A stretch of 64,000 nt of DNA, taken from Flavobacterium endoglycinae (lineage in GTDB: Bacteria; Bacteroidota; Bacteroidia; Flavobacteriales; Flavobacteriaceae). Location of the stretch: the NCBI RefSeq assembly GCF_017352115.1, contig NZ_CP071448.1:1697001-1761000 (forward strand), read 5' to 3'. Shown piece by piece: positions 22,401-29,159 of this stretch (position 1 is its first letter; every line of letters begins with the position of its first letter). A program made the translations under genes and the position numbers. A model generated the notes under the pieces. That model worked only from the letters and a program-made list of their open reading frames with translations, did no database searches and was not told the DNA's origin.

Positions 22401-22519
22401 GGAGCAATATAATGCTTAGTATAAAATTGCGCTGAGGCGGTAAAGCCTAATAGCAAGAAAAATAAAACAAGAAAATTAGGTTTAGACGATTTAAACCAAC
22501 TAAAAGTAAAGTTACGCAT
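10427..22519 (-). CDS. Giant SprB-like cell-surface adhesin with T9SS type B sorting domain
   Basis: A 4030-residue secreted repeat protein. The signal peptide ends FTASAQ (about residue 31). An IgGFc-binding-like N-terminal domain follows (VATKDNTTVTIES ... DKRVAVYSGTAQNC), then a PKD/Ig-like segment, a DUF11 domain (about 530-650) and two ~75-aa repeats with STICVSPGG. Next come seven 79-aa repeats (about 830-1370) and seventeen 100-aa repeats of two types (about 1575-3275), with diverged copies on each side. A second DUF11-like domain near 3800-3920 precedes the gliding-motility CTD (NAFSPNGDQKNERF ... IYNRWGVLVFEK), the signal for T9SS export. The open frame begins two codons earlier at a TTG; the ATG at 22519 is preferred. 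SprF-like and OmpA-like partner genes follow. It resembles F. johnsoniae SprB in organisation and is probably an adhesin for gliding or attachment; the ligand is unknown. Confidence 0.9.
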   Translation of the reverse strand: MRNFTFSWFKSSKPNFLVLFFLLLGFTASAQFYTKHYIAPAPWQYFSKANEIVIATNSTSTVNIVLAKSDGTVVANLTAVKGTPAVYRFTGLPSAAKPFALNTVLNAAGLIVTGTAPVSINLRNVASDALGGDGSDQDIKGNAALTSFGDAGLGIRFRVGYYRDGSLGNFGGLGDQRPIYSIMATVNNTVVKINNVVTATLNAGQSYLFKAAIGTLVESSNPAVMNTSAAIDTPGGCGDSAYNQLPPEAVLGTEYFLERGTGNNTAEQTTVVATKDNTTVTIESYTTTGTLSSTNTITLAQAGNFYTFVNGVSNTNFTASHIIADKRVAVYSGTAQNCEVDISTIAPVSECGGSNFIETAKFRDYNSGTLDYFGYILLRSATDVVTVNGTNIATISGVGARYQVGSTGWYLINFNSVQIGSPNVLSIASNSKLTVSIVQQSGGFSMAGFFSNFAVQPEDPTVTYISGGGCTNSSATLTTPSGFAPYQWYYNGTAITGANSDTYTATKTGSYSVSSTLACGSLTQSKPVSVTLCTDLGVTNTVDNATPCVNSNVEFTVKVSNLGLNNATGVSLNDLLPSGYTYSSSTVSVGAYNSTTGVWSIGDLDPSAVATLKIIATVNATGSHNTTASLPASTPDSNTANNSASVSTTPKAITVALALTGSTICVSPGGNGTITSSTSASGVNYQLYNSSNTVVQTAKAGTGSALTWSGLAAGTGYYVIGTNTSTSCSSTSNTVNVATTANPTALGLTGSTICVSPGGDGTITSSTSVSGVNYQLFNASNTAVQASKSGTGAALTWSGLTAANGYYVIATNAANCTATSNTVNVSTKANPVTPTLSSVTQPTCSTATGSFTITNYDSNNTYAVTPSAGVTRTGNTVTAPAGSYTLTASANGCTSSSSSAAVVNAQPATPAVPTLSSVTQPTCSTATGSFTITNYDSNNTYAVTPSAGVTRTGNTVTAPAGSYTITASANGCTSSSSSAAVVNAQPATPAVPTLSSVTQPTCSTATGSFTITNYDSNNTYAVTPSAGVTRTGNTVTAPAGSYTLTASANGCTSSSSSAAAVNAQPATPAVPTLSSVTQPTCSTATGSFTITNYDSNNTYTVTPSAGVTRTGNTVTAPAGSYTLTASANGCTSSSSSAAAVNAQPATPAVPTLSSVTQPTCSTATGSFTITNYDSNNTYTVTPSAGVTRTGNTVTAPAGSYTLTASTNGCTSSSSSVAAVNAQPATPAVPTLSSVTQPTCSTATGSFTITNYDSNNTYTVTPSAGVTRTGNTVTAPAGSYTLTASANGCTSSSSSSAVVNAQPATPAVPTLSSVTQPTCSTATGSFTITNYDSNNTYTVTPSAGVTRTGNTVTAPAGSYTLTASANGCTSGSTTIVVNSILCANTDNSYAQQASGSTIITVGNVTTNDTLNGAAVTSTNTDVTPKTTGPLSVDADGVLTLAANTVSGTYTITYEICETGANPANCKTADATVEVKNNLIANIDTVSSILASNISQTLAINVFTNDTKNGTALNPSDVNLTTSVADPKGYLTLNADGTVTLGANAPADTYELTYTICEKFATSNCSSNVVRVTVDTPVIDAVTETTASVNGNTGGTTAPLTANDTLNGNPAVIGTAAGNVKLTGISVPSGLTLNADGTVTVAANTPAGIYDVEYSICEITNPSNCDAVISKVVVDAAVIDAVTETTASVNGNAGGTTAPLTANDTLNGNPVVIGTAAGNVKLTGISVPSGLTLNADGTVTAAPNTPAGTYDVEYSICEITNPSNCDAVISKVVVDAAVIDAVTETTAAVNGNTGGTTASLTANDTLNGNPVVIGTAAGNVKLTGISVPSGLTLNAHGTVTAAPNTPAGTYDVEYQICEITNPSNCDAVVSQVVVDAAVIDAVTETTASVNGNTGGTTASLTVNDTLNGNPAVIGTAAGNVKLTGISVPSGLTLNADGTVTVAPNTPEGNYSVEYSICEITNPSNCDAVISTVLVSAGTLIANADIIPSVTGLNTPQTLGTNVFTNDTKNGTALNPSDVTLAVSTPDPKGYLTLNPDGTLTIGANPPAGTYELTYTICEKLNPGNCSSNTVTVTVGAPVIDAVTETTAAVNGNTGGTTASLTVNDTLNGNPVVIGTAAGNVKLTAVNVPSGLTLNADGTVTVAPNTPSGTYDVEYQICEITNPSNCDAVISKVVVDAAVIDAVTETTAAVNGNAGGTTASLTVNDTLNGNPVVIGTAAGNVKLTAVNVPSGLTLNADGTVTVAPNTPAGTYDVEYSICEITNPSNCDAVISKVVVDAAVIDAVTETTAAVNGNTGGTTASLTANDTLNGNPVVIGTAAGNVKLNGISVPSGLTLNADGTVTVAANTPAGTYDVEYSICEITNPSNCDAVVSKVVVDAAVIDAVTETTVSVNGNTGGTTASLTANDTLNGNPVVIGTAAGNVKLTAVNVPSGLTLNADGTVTVAPNTPAGTYDVEYSICEITNPSNCDAVISKVVVDAAVIDAVTETTAAVNGNTGGTTASLTANDTLNGNPVVIGTAAGNVKLTAVNVPSGLTLNADGTVTVAPNTPAGTYDVEYSICEIMNPSNCDAVISKVVVDAAVIDAVTETTAAVNGNTGGTTASLTANDTLNGNPVVIGTAAGNVKLTVVNVPSGLTLNADGTVTVAANTPAGTYDVEYSICEITNPSNCDAVVSKVVVDAAVIDAVTETTASVNGNTGGTTAPLTANDTLNGNPVVIGTAAGNVKLTGISVPSGLTLNADGTVTVAPNTPAGNYSIEYSICEITNPSNCDAVISTVPVSAGTLIANADIIPSVTGSNTPQTLGTNVFTNDTKNGTALNPSDVTLAVSTPDPKGYLTLNPDGTLTLGANPPAGTYELTYTICEKLNPGNCSSNTVTVTVGAPVIDAVTETTASVNGNTGGTTAPLTANDTLNGNPIVIGTAAGNVKLTAVNVPSGLTLNADGTVTVAPNTPSGTYDVEYQICEITNPSNCDAVISTVPVSAGTLIANADIIPSVTGSNTPQTLGTNVFTNDTKNGTALNPSDITLAVSTPDPKGYLILNPDGTLTLGANPPAGTYELTYTICEKLNPGNCSSNTVTVTVGAPVIDAVTETTAAVNGNAGGTTASLTANDTLNGNPVVIGTAAGNVKLTGISVPSGLTLNADGTVTVAPNTPAGNYSVEYSICEITNPSNCDAVISTVPVSAGTLIANADIIPSVTGSNTPQTLGTNVFTNDTKNGTALNPSDVTLAVSTPDPKGYLTLNPDGTLTLGANAPAGTYELTYTICEKLNPGNCSSNTVTVTVAPPVIDAVAETLAPSISGSTGGTTTSSVIAGDTLNGVQAVIGTNNGQVKLTGINIPAGFTLNADGTVTVGPNTPAGIYDIQYSICEITNPTNCDTAISKVVVNAPAGGTLQAVPDVVASVVGINQPQTVINIFNNDLNNGLPLVPADVNLTIITPDPTGYLTLNPDGTVTLAPNTPRGTYELVYQICEKANPSNCSSASVKVTVEEPTMTITANSYCSNNVPYVNYSVVPDNFTAANLLTIKWIDSANNVVATQVNQPLSGTILWPGATVDANGNGTDWPGWVLTNGQWAEGADGFENTRPAVRMEFSLNPTETVSVTYPLPSGQCNAKPTFTIQANNDSAAAVDATKGLSTGINVFNNDTLNGVKVNPADVILSTVLPNANLILNADGTVDVKAGTPSGMYQLTYQICEAANTSNCSQATVNVVVQNSGTPVNPTLPLVLTDDVLVSVDGINGSLEFVNVLDNDLLNGQPINPIDVIITNLSGDSNFEFNADGTVNVKPNTPGKTYDLVYQVCEKANPTNCSTAVVHVFVEVPAIAIIKTAVFNDENNNNNADPGETITYKFEVTNTGNVPLKGVTISDPLPGVKVSGDAIDLAVGESNNTNFSAVYKITQTDINNEKVTNQASVKGNSARGVVVEDISDDEGLNGDKPTVTSLKGCEIRVLNAFSPNGDQKNERFYIQGIGCYPDNTVEIYNRWGVLVFEKDGYNNEDRVFKGYSEGRTTMKQSEGLPVGTYFYILKYKDSGSNAHEKSGYLYINK
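12695..17797 (-). repeat. Seventeen tandem 300-bp units in the adhesin gene
   Basis: The DNA repeats in exact 300-bp register: the same ten-base landmark recurs every 300 bp from 12731 to 17531. Thirteen A units (VIDAVTETT ... NDTLNG ... ICEITNPSNCDAV) are interspersed with four B units (TLIANADIIPSVTG ... NDTKNG ... ICEKLNPGNCSSN), in protein order AAAABAAAAAAABABAB. Diverged units flank the array. Units differ by few substitutions and mix a small set of variants (GISV or AVNV, TAPL or TASL, AANTPAG or APNTPAG), indicating repeated recombination. Confidence 0.95.
18420..20035 (-). repeat. Seven tandem 237-bp units in the adhesin gene
   Basis: Units begin at 18420, 18657, 18894, 19131, 19368, 19605 and 19842, exactly 237 bp (79 codons) apart, and are nearly identical. 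Each encodes a beta-rich, Ser/Thr-rich module containing TLSSVTQPTCSTATGSF and TASANGCTS, joined by an Ala/Pro linker. Each has two cysteines about 50 residues apart. They recall SprB-type repeats. Confidence 0.95.
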
Positions 22520-23041
22520 AGACAACTTGAGTTTGTGGAACAGAAATTTTATTTGCTAAAAAACATACAAAAGTTTTCAGCATATTGGTGAGATACGAAA
22601 TAATTAAAAGATTGGGTTTTAGATAATTGAAAAAAGTTTTTTCAAAATCATAAAAAAAGAAATGTATAGTTTGGACCATAGTGTTTATGTAGGTTCAAAG
22701 ACACTTATTTTTGTCTTAGGTTAGATTCGTAGCTTTTAGGAGCGGCGAAAATATACAAACACCTCAATACTAACCACTTTCTTCGATAAACTACTCGGAA
22801 AAACGTTGAAATACACTTTTCATAACAATAAAATAACTTTGAAAAGCAATGAATAGTGCAGATTTGATAACAAAACAGTAGAATTTTCTTAATTTTTTAG
22901 AAAAAATTCATTTTATTTAAAAAAATCAAACGAAATAGCAATATTATCCTACAATAAAAACAATGATAAAATCATAAAATATCTGATAATCAACATATTA
23001 ATAAAAATATATCAAATGCCAAAAAAGTAAGAAAAAGAGAA
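22520..23041 (-). other. Gene-free leader/promoter region of the adhesin gene
   Basis: These 522 bp are very AT-rich and hold no ORF of note. The best promoter candidate on the minus strand is TATATTTT followed by CGCCGC (about 22743-22755). It resembles the -7 boxes of this window, where TAnnTTTG is followed by a GC-rich initiation stretch (compare the tRNA promoters), but no TTG is well placed. Starting there would give a leader of about 220 nt. No terminator for queG could be recognised. Confidence 0.35.
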
Positions 23042-23968
23042 TCACTTTAGAAAAGAAATATTACGGGTAAGACCCTCAAATTTTGTTCTTTTAATAGGAG
23101 AATTTTTAAAAACTTTTCGAAAAGTTTCCTCCGTAATTTCTGTCCAATCCTTCTTAGAAAAAGAAAGTAAATCAGGATTTGGATCAAATAAAGGTTCTGA
23201 ATGCGGCTTAGAAAATCTATTCCATGGACATACGTCCTGACAAGTGTCGCAGCCAAACATCCACTCATCGAATTTACCCTTCATTTCAACTGGAATATTT
23301 TCTTTGAGTTCTATAGTATAATAGGAAATGCATTTGCTTCCATCAACAATGTAAGGGGCTAATATGGCCTGAGTAGGACAAGCATCTATACAGGCTGTAC
23401 ACGAACCGCAATGATCGGTTACAGAATGATCATATTCTAAATCTAAATCTAGAATTAATTCGGCAATAAAATAAAACGACCCCACTTTTTGTGTTATCAA
23501 ATTACTATTTTTTCCAATCCATCCTAAACCACTTTTAGCCGCCCAGGCTTTGTCTAAAACAGGCGCCGAATCTACAAAAGCACGACCTGAAACTTCTCCT
23601 ATATTTTCCTCAATGGAATGAAGTAATTCTTTTAATTTTTCTTTAATAACAAAATGATAATCCTGGCCGTAGGCATACTTCGATATCTTAAAACTTTCGC
23701 TATTTTGAGTTTCAGATGGAAAATAATTTAATAACAAAGAAACCACACTCTTGGCATCATCGACCAACAAAGTCGGATCCAAACGTTTATCAAAATGGTT
23801 TTCCATATATGCCATTTGGCCATTATGGTTATTATTCAGCCATTTTTCCAAACGAGGTGCTTCTTCTTCCAAAAAACCAGCTTTAGATATTCCACAAGAA
23901 ATAAAACCTAGTCTTTTGGCTTCTTCTTTTATAAACTTTGAATATGTCTCTTTCGAATTAATACTCAT
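23042..23968 (-). CDS. queG: Epoxyqueuosine reductase QueG
   Basis: A 308-residue cobalamin-dependent iron-sulfur enzyme performing the last step of queuosine synthesis in tRNA, reducing epoxyqueuosine to queuosine. The N-terminal part holds the cobalamin-binding/catalytic domain, with [22 protein letters not shown] around residues 132-155. Two 4Fe-4S cluster motifs follow: [12 protein letters not shown] (about 187-198) and [11 protein letters not shown] (about 241-251). The length agrees with the shorter QueG form lacking HEAT repeats. Its start overlaps the stop of the upstream P450 gene by four bases (ATGA), so the two are translationally coupled. Confidence 0.95.
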   Translation of the reverse strand: MSINSKETYSKFIKEEAKRLGFISCGISKAGFLEEEAPRLEKWLNNNHNGQMAYMENHFDKRLDPTLLVDDAKSVVSLLLNYFPSETQNSESFKISKYAYGQDYHFVIKEKLKELLHSIEENIGEVSGRAFVDSAPVLDKAWAAKSGLGWIGKNSNLITQKVGSFYFIAELILDLDLEYDHSVTDHCGSCTACIDACPTQAILAPYIVDGSKCISYYTIELKENIPVEMKGKFDEWMFGCDTCQDVCPWNRFSKPHSEPLFDPNPDLLSFSKKDWTEITEETFRKVFKNSPIKRTKFEGLTRNISFLK

Positions 23969-25311
23969 CTTTTTGAAAATGAAACTTCAATATTAACTGG
24001 TTTTAAAGTCACTAAAGGATTAAATTTGACTGTTTCGTTTTTAGTCTTAATCTCATATTTTTTTACAATCTGCGATATTGCCAAACACATTTCATAAATA
24101 GCAAAACCTGTCCCAATACACATTCTTGGACCAGCACCAAAAGGATAAAAGTATTGCATTGACTTTTTCTTTTGTTCGCCTAAAAATCTTTCTGGAATGA
24201 ATTGATCTGGATTATCCCAATATTTAGGATTACGGTGTAATTCATAAAAAGATATTCCAATTAATGTATTCTTTTTGATCTTAAATCCTGCCAAAGAATC
24301 ATCTTCAACATTTTCTCTATCTGTAATCCAAGCGGGTGGACACAAACGCATTGATTCGTTTAAAACTGCATTTATATAAGTCATTTTCTGAAGCTGTTCA
24401 ATAACATTATCCGTGTGAGATTCTATCTCTGTGATTTCATCAAAAATCTTTTGTTGGACTTCTGGATATCTTCCTAGAAAATGAAGAGTAAAAGTCAGAG
24501 CATTGGCAGTTGTTTCATGACCTGCAATAAATAAAACCTTTATTTCGTCAATTAATTGCTGCATAGACATTCCCTCTCCCGTATCTTCATAACGGGTTTC
24601 CATAAGCATATTAAGAAGGTCATTAAATTCTTCATTTGAAGCATTTCTACTTTCAATTATTTCTTGAATAATCTTATTGTTTTCTGCTGCTAGATTTAAA
24701 TGTTTTCTCACCTGTCCGCTTAATGAAAACCAAAATGCCTTATGCGGAAGTCTGATTTCTTTAACTAAAAACTTCTGAACTTCTTCTATTATGAATTTTA
24801 TTCTATGTAGTTTTTCTTCCGAAATTGAAAATTCAAATAATGACTTCGCTACGACATTAAACGCAAGCTGGCTCATTGCAGGGAAAACATCGAAAAATTT
24901 ATCTTCCTCTAAATTATCAATTTCAGTGATAATTGTTTTATTCATATTATCAACCAGCTGATTCATCTTTTGTTTATGAAAAGCAGGCTGAATAAGACGT
25001 CTTTGCTTTAACCAAAAATCACCATCACTCGTTAAAAGTCCTTTTCCCAGATATTTTGAAAGATATACGGATTGAAATTTGGACTTGTTGTAATTTCTTT
25101 GATTTTTAACTAAAATGTATTGGGCTATCTCATTGTCTCTTGATAAAATTATATATCTGGTTAAACCGATTCTAATAGAAAAAGAATCCCCAAATTTCTC
25201 AAAATATCTTTTATGAAAAGGAATTGGATTCCTTCGAACGCCTTCAGCATCTTTAAAGAATCTTAGTATTGAAAGTCTTGTGGGATAACTATAATTTGTA
25301 TTTTCAGACAT
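23965..25311 (-). CDS. Cytochrome P450
   Basis: A 448-residue soluble haem-thiolate monooxygenase of the bacterial type. The I-helix oxygen-activation motif is [12 protein letters not shown] (about residue 260), the K-helix ExxR is in [11 protein letters not shown] (about 322), and the haem-binding loop is [14 protein letters not shown] (about 390) with the cysteine ligand. No membrane anchor or fused reductase is present, so electrons must come from separate ferredoxin/reductase proteins that are not in this window. Substrate cannot be inferred; the helix motifs resemble the fatty-acid or carotenoid hydroxylating class. The stop codon overlaps the queG start. Upstream lies a secreted alpha/beta hydrolase after 59 bp. 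Confidence 0.93.
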   Translation of the reverse strand: MSENTNYSYPTRLSILRFFKDAEGVRRNPIPFHKRYFEKFGDSFSIRIGLTRYIILSRDNEIAQYILVKNQRNYNKSKFQSVYLSKYLGKGLLTSDGDFWLKQRRLIQPAFHKQKMNQLVDNMNKTIITEIDNLEEDKFFDVFPAMSQLAFNVVAKSLFEFSISEEKLHRIKFIIEEVQKFLVKEIRLPHKAFWFSLSGQVRKHLNLAAENNKIIQEIIESRNASNEEFNDLLNMLMETRYEDTGEGMSMQQLIDEIKVLFIAGHETTANALTFTLHFLGRYPEVQQKIFDEITEIESHTDNVIEQLQKMTYINAVLNESMRLCPPAWITDRENVEDDSLAGFKIKKNTLIGISFYELHRNPKYWDNPDQFIPERFLGEQKKKSMQYFYPFGAGPRMCIGTGFAIYEMCLAISQIVKKYEIKTKNETVKFNPLVTLKPVNIEVSFSKR

Positions 25312-25370
25312 TTTGTATAGAATTAAAACAAGACTATAAACAACAGCGTTTGTTTTGCTTATTAATCAAT

Positions 25371-26186
25371 TTACTTATTGTGCTGTGTAATCCATTCTGT
25401 AATATCTTTTATATTCTGAATTTCTGTGTCAGGTGTATTCATTCCAACATCATGTCCTTTACCCTCTCTAATAATTAATTTTGTTTCTACACCTTTTCTT
25501 TTTAATTCATTATAAAGATTTTGAGATTGACTAACATTAACTATATTATCTGTATCACCATGAATTAACAATGTTGGTATATTTGAAATATTACTAAACG
25601 GACTTATCATAGTTAATGCACTATTGTCTCCACTTGAATCTATTCTAGTTCCAGCTAATTTTTCAATAATATCAAGACGGCCATTTTTTTTCATAAACTC
25701 TAAAACTTCAGGAGAATCTAACCTTGAGGGTGCACACAAAGCCGTTATAGATTTTATATTCTTGTAAGTGTAACCATATAGTAATGATAAATGAGCACCT
25801 GCACTAATTCCAACGATATGATATCCTTTTTTAACATATCCATATTTACTAGAATTTTTAGAAACATAAGTAATAGCGGCATCAATATCTGCTAATAAAT
25901 CTTTAGCAGAAATCGTATCATTTATATAACGGTAATCAACATTTGCAACAACAAATCCCTTATTCGCAATATCCTGAGCATGCTTTTGAGTATATTCAAG
26001 TCCTCCCATTGACCAAGATCCTCCATGAATAAGAATCACCACAGGTACATCTTTCAAACTCCCTTTTGGAACATACAGATCCAAAATTTGTTGAGATGAT
26101 TTACCATAGGCAAGATGAGGAAAATAATTTGTCTGACTAAACGAACTATAACAAACAAGCCATAAAAATAAAAAGTAACGTTTCAT
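25371..26186 (-). CDS. Secreted alpha/beta hydrolase (esterase/BD-FAE-like)
   Basis: A 271-residue hydrolase with an N-terminal signal peptide (MKRYFLFLWLVCYSSFSQ). The fold is recognisable from the oxyanion-hole motif HGGSW (about residue 54), the nucleophile elbow GISAGAH with catalytic serine (about 125), an acid in HGDTDNIV (about 209) and the histidine in GKGHDVG (about 244). The HGG motif and overall layout fit carboxylesterase/feruloyl-esterase-like families acting on esters outside the cytoplasm. The substrate is unknown. It lies 10 bp after ruvB, so it is probably in the ruvB transcript. Confidence 0.85.
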   Translation of the reverse strand: MKRYFLFLWLVCYSSFSQTNYFPHLAYGKSSQQILDLYVPKGSLKDVPVVILIHGGSWSMGGLEYTQKHAQDIANKGFVVANVDYRYINDTISAKDLLADIDAAITYVSKNSSKYGYVKKGYHIVGISAGAHLSLLYGYTYKNIKSITALCAPSRLDSPEVLEFMKKNGRLDIIEKLAGTRIDSSGDNSALTMISPFSNISNIPTLLIHGDTDNIVNVSQSQNLYNELKRKGVETKLIIREGKGHDVGMNTPDTEIQNIKDITEWITQHNK

Positions 26187-26196
26187 AAAATATTTT

Positions 26197-27219
26197 TTAG
26201 AATAATCCTCCTTGAATATTTGTATTAACTTTTCCTAGATGTTTGTATGCTTTTTCTGTTACTTCACGACCACGTGGTGTACGCATAATAAATCCTTCCT
26301 GAATCAAAAAAGGTTCATAAACTTCTTCAATGGTTTCACTGCTTTCTGAAACTGCGGTTGCCAAAGTAGAAAGACCTACAGGTCCGCCTTTAAATTTATT
26401 AATAATTGTCAACAGAATTTTGTTGTCCATTTCATCTAATCCGTGTGCATCTACATTTAATGCTTTTAAAGCATATTTTGAGATTTCCAGATCGATTCTT
26501 CCATTTCCTTTTATTTGGGCAAAATCACGAACACGTCGCAATAATGCATTTGCAATACGAGGCGTACCTCGGCTTCTTCCTGCAATTTCAATAGCTGCTT
26601 CTAAATCAATAGGCATTTTTAATATCGAAGCACTTCTTTCTACAATTGTAGTTAAAAGTTCTGTGGTATAATATTGTAAACGTGAAGAAATTCCAAAACG
26701 TGCTCTCATCGGAGCAGTTAACAATCCTGAACGTGTAGTAGCCCCAATAAGTGTAAACGGATTCAAATTAATCTGAACTGTTCTTGCATTAGGTCCTGAT
26801 TCAATCATAATATCGATTTTGAAGTCTTCCATTGCCGAATATAAATATTCTTCCACAACGGGACTTAATCGGTGAATCTCATCTATAAATAGAACATCTC
26901 TCTCATCTAAATTAGTCAATAAGCCAGCCAAGTCACCTGGCTTATCTAATACAGGTCCTGAAGTGATCTTAATCCCAACCTGAAGTTCATTAGCCAATAT
27001 ATTGGCTAAAGTAGTTTTACCTAACCCCGGAGGACCATGAAAAAGAGCATGATCAAGTGCTTCACCACGCTGGTTAGCAGCGGCAACAAAGACTTTCAAA
27101 TTTTCCAAAACCTGATCTTGCCCAGCGAAGTCATCAAATGAGAGCGGACGTAATCTTTTTTCAAGATCTAATTCTTCTGAGTTATATCCTTTAGTAGTAG
27201 GATCTAGATTTTCATTCAT
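26197..27219 (-). CDS. ruvB: Holliday junction DNA helicase RuvB
   Basis: A 340-residue AAA+ hexameric motor that drives branch migration together with RuvA. Motifs in order: [12 protein letters not shown] near the N-terminus, Walker [13 protein letters not shown] (about residues 66-77), Walker [11 protein letters not shown] (about 114-123), sensor 1 [10 protein letters not shown] (about 167), the arginine region [11 protein letters not shown], and a C-terminal winged helix with [24 protein letters not shown] -7 box ends five bases before the ATG, so the mRNA may be leaderless. It is separated from ruvA by 23 kb and is followed by the hydrolase, P450 and queG genes on the same strand. Confidence 0.97.
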   Translation of the reverse strand: MNENLDPTTKGYNSEELDLEKRLRPLSFDDFAGQDQVLENLKVFVAAANQRGEALDHALFHGPPGLGKTTLANILANELQVGIKITSGPVLDKPGDLAGLLTNLDERDVLFIDEIHRLSPVVEEYLYSAMEDFKIDIMIESGPNARTVQINLNPFTLIGATTRSGLLTAPMRARFGISSRLQYYTTELLTTIVERSASILKMPIDLEAAIEIAGRSRGTPRIANALLRRVRDFAQIKGNGRIDLEISKYALKALNVDAHGLDEMDNKILLTIINKFKGGPVGLSTLATAVSESSETIEEVYEPFLIQEGFIMRTPRGREVTEKAYKHLGKVNTNIQGGLF

Positions 27220-27223
27220 CCTG

Positions 27224-27231
27224 CAAAGATA
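27224..27231 (-). promoter_or_regulatory. -7 promoter box immediately before ruvB
   Basis: TATCTTTG on the minus strand fits TAnnTTTG and ends five bases before the ruvB ATG. A start site at normal spacing would coincide with the start codon. No TTG is found at the -33 position. Confidence 0.4.
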
Positions 27232-27290
27232 TAGAAAGTAATCAGTTTGTAAAATAGTAAAACTGAACGTTTAAAACTTTAACTAAACAA

Positions 27291-27320
27291 AAAGGCTGTC
27301 ATTTCTGACAGCCTTTTAAT
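27291..27320 (-). terminator. Terminator of the act-cta respiratory operon
   Basis: The arms AAAGGCTGTCA and TGACAGCCTTT form a perfect 11-bp stem with a TTTC loop, flanked by A and T runs. It sits 10 bp after the ctaD stop codon. Confidence 0.9.
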
Positions 27321-27326
27321 TTATTT

Positions 27327-29129
27327 TTAGTGGTGTAAAACTTCTTCACCTTCTTTCATTGGTACATTTTGAGGAACAAAATCTACATCGTGATTAGGGT
27401 TACTATAGTCATACGGCCAACGGTATACGTGAGGAATTTCTCCCGGCCAGTTTCCGTGAATATGTTCTACTGGAGTTGTCCACTCTAAAGTTGTAGATTT
27501 CCATGGATTCTGAACCGCTTTCTTACCGTAGAAAATACTACTAAAGAAGTTGTATAAGAATACTAATTGGAACGCACCTCCTACAAGAGCAAATGTTGTA
27601 ATTAAAACATTCACATTTTGTAAATCATCAAATAATGGGAAGTTTGTGTTTGTATAATAACGTCTTGGAAGACCAGCTAATCCAATAAAGTGCATTGGGA
27701 AGAATACTCCATAAGCACAAACAGCTGTAACCCAGAAGTGGATATAACCTAAGTTTTTGTTTAACATTCTTCCATACATTTTAGGGAACCAATGGTAAAT
27801 ACCAGCGAACATTCCGTAAAGTGCAGAGATACCCATTACTAAGTGAAAGTGAGCAATTACGAAGTAAGTATCATGAACGTTAATATCTAGAGTACTATCT
27901 CCTAAAATGATTCCAGTTAAACCTCCAGTGATGAAAGTAGAAACCATTCCAATAGAGAATAACATTGCAGGGTTAAATTGTAAATTACCTTTCCATAAAG
28001 TTGTAATCCAGTTGAAAGCTTTAACAGCTGATGGAATTGCAATCAATAAAGTTGTAAAAGTAAATACAGATCCTAAGAAAGGATTCATACCTGAAATAAA
28101 CATGTGGTGACCCCAAACAATAGTAGATAAGAATGCAATTGCAAGAACTGACATAATCATCGCTCTGTATCCGAAAATTGGTTTACGGGCATTCGTAGCC
28201 ATAATTTCAGAAACAAGTCCCATTGCAGGCAAGATTACGATATAAACTTCAGGGTGTCCTAAGAACCAAAATAAGTGCTCAAACAATACAGGAGATCCAC
28301 CTTGGTAGTGTAAAACTTCACCAGCAATATAAATATCAGATAAGAAGAATGAAGTACCAAAACTTCTATCAAAGATCAATAATAATGCTGCAGATAATAA
28401 TACCGGGAACGAAATAACACCAATAATAGCTGTTACAAAGAATGTCCAGATAGTAAGAGGAAGTCTAGTCATAGACATCCCTTTTGTTCTTAAGTTAATT
28501 ACAGTAACAATGTAATTTAAAGATCCCATCAAAGAAGATGCAATGAAAATAGCCATTGAAACTAACCATAAAGTCATACCAGTTCCAGAACCAGGAATAG
28601 CCTGTGGTAATGCACTTAATGGAGGATAAATTGTCCAACCTGCAGAAGCTGGTCCAGCTTCAACAAATAATGAACATAACATTACTACAGCTGATAAGAA
28701 AAACAACCAGTATGAAATCATATTCATAAATCCGGAAGCCATATCTCGTGCACCAATTTGAAGCGGAATAAGTAAGTTACTAAAAGTTCCACTCAAACCA
28801 GCCGTTAGTACAAAGAATACCATGATGGTACCGTGAATTGTAACTAAAGCTAGATAAATATCATTAGCCATAACCCCGTCTGGTGCAAATTTATCTCCTA
28901 ATAAAACATTGAATATTTTGAAAGATTCTTCTGGCCAGGCTAATTGCATTCTGAAAAGCAAGGACATTGCAATCCCAATTACTCCCATAACAATACCAGT
29001 AATTAAGTATTGTTTAGCAATCATTTTGTGATCAATACTAAAAATATATTTAGTAATGAACGTGTCTTTATGATGATGTTCGTGCTCGTGATCGTGTCCG
29101 TGATCGTGACCGTGCGCTTCTGCTGACAT
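27327..29129 (-). CDS. ctaD: Cytochrome c oxidase subunit I (aa3 type)
   Basis: A 600-residue integral membrane protein with about 12 helices carrying haem a, haem a3 and CuB; it reduces O2 to water and pumps protons. Landmarks are the GHPEVYIVILPAMGLVSEI segment (about 283-301, with CuB ligand His and the cross-linking Tyr), the CuB His pair in WGHHMFISGMNP, and the haem ligands in IAHFHLVMG. The N-terminus is unusual in being rich in His and Asp/Glu (HGHDHGHDHEHEHHH), a probable metal-binding tail. It is the last gene of the operon, 30 bp after ctaC. Confidence 0.97.
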   Translation of the reverse strand: MSAEAHGHDHGHDHEHEHHHKDTFITKYIFSIDHKMIAKQYLITGIVMGVIGIAMSLLFRMQLAWPEESFKIFNVLLGDKFAPDGVMANDIYLALVTIHGTIMVFFVLTAGLSGTFSNLLIPLQIGARDMASGFMNMISYWLFFLSAVVMLCSLFVEAGPASAGWTIYPPLSALPQAIPGSGTGMTLWLVSMAIFIASSLMGSLNYIVTVINLRTKGMSMTRLPLTIWTFFVTAIIGVISFPVLLSAALLLIFDRSFGTSFFLSDIYIAGEVLHYQGGSPVLFEHLFWFLGHPEVYIVILPAMGLVSEIMATNARKPIFGYRAMIMSVLAIAFLSTIVWGHHMFISGMNPFLGSVFTFTTLLIAIPSAVKAFNWITTLWKGNLQFNPAMLFSIGMVSTFITGGLTGIILGDSTLDINVHDTYFVIAHFHLVMGISALYGMFAGIYHWFPKMYGRMLNKNLGYIHFWVTAVCAYGVFFPMHFIGLAGLPRRYYTNTNFPLFDDLQNVNVLITTFALVGGAFQLVFLYNFFSSIFYGKKAVQNPWKSTTLEWTTPVEHIHGNWPGEIPHVYRWPYDYSNPNHDVDFVPQNVPMKEGEEVLHH

Positions 29130-29159
29130 ATATGTGTACTTTAAATTTTCTTAATAATA

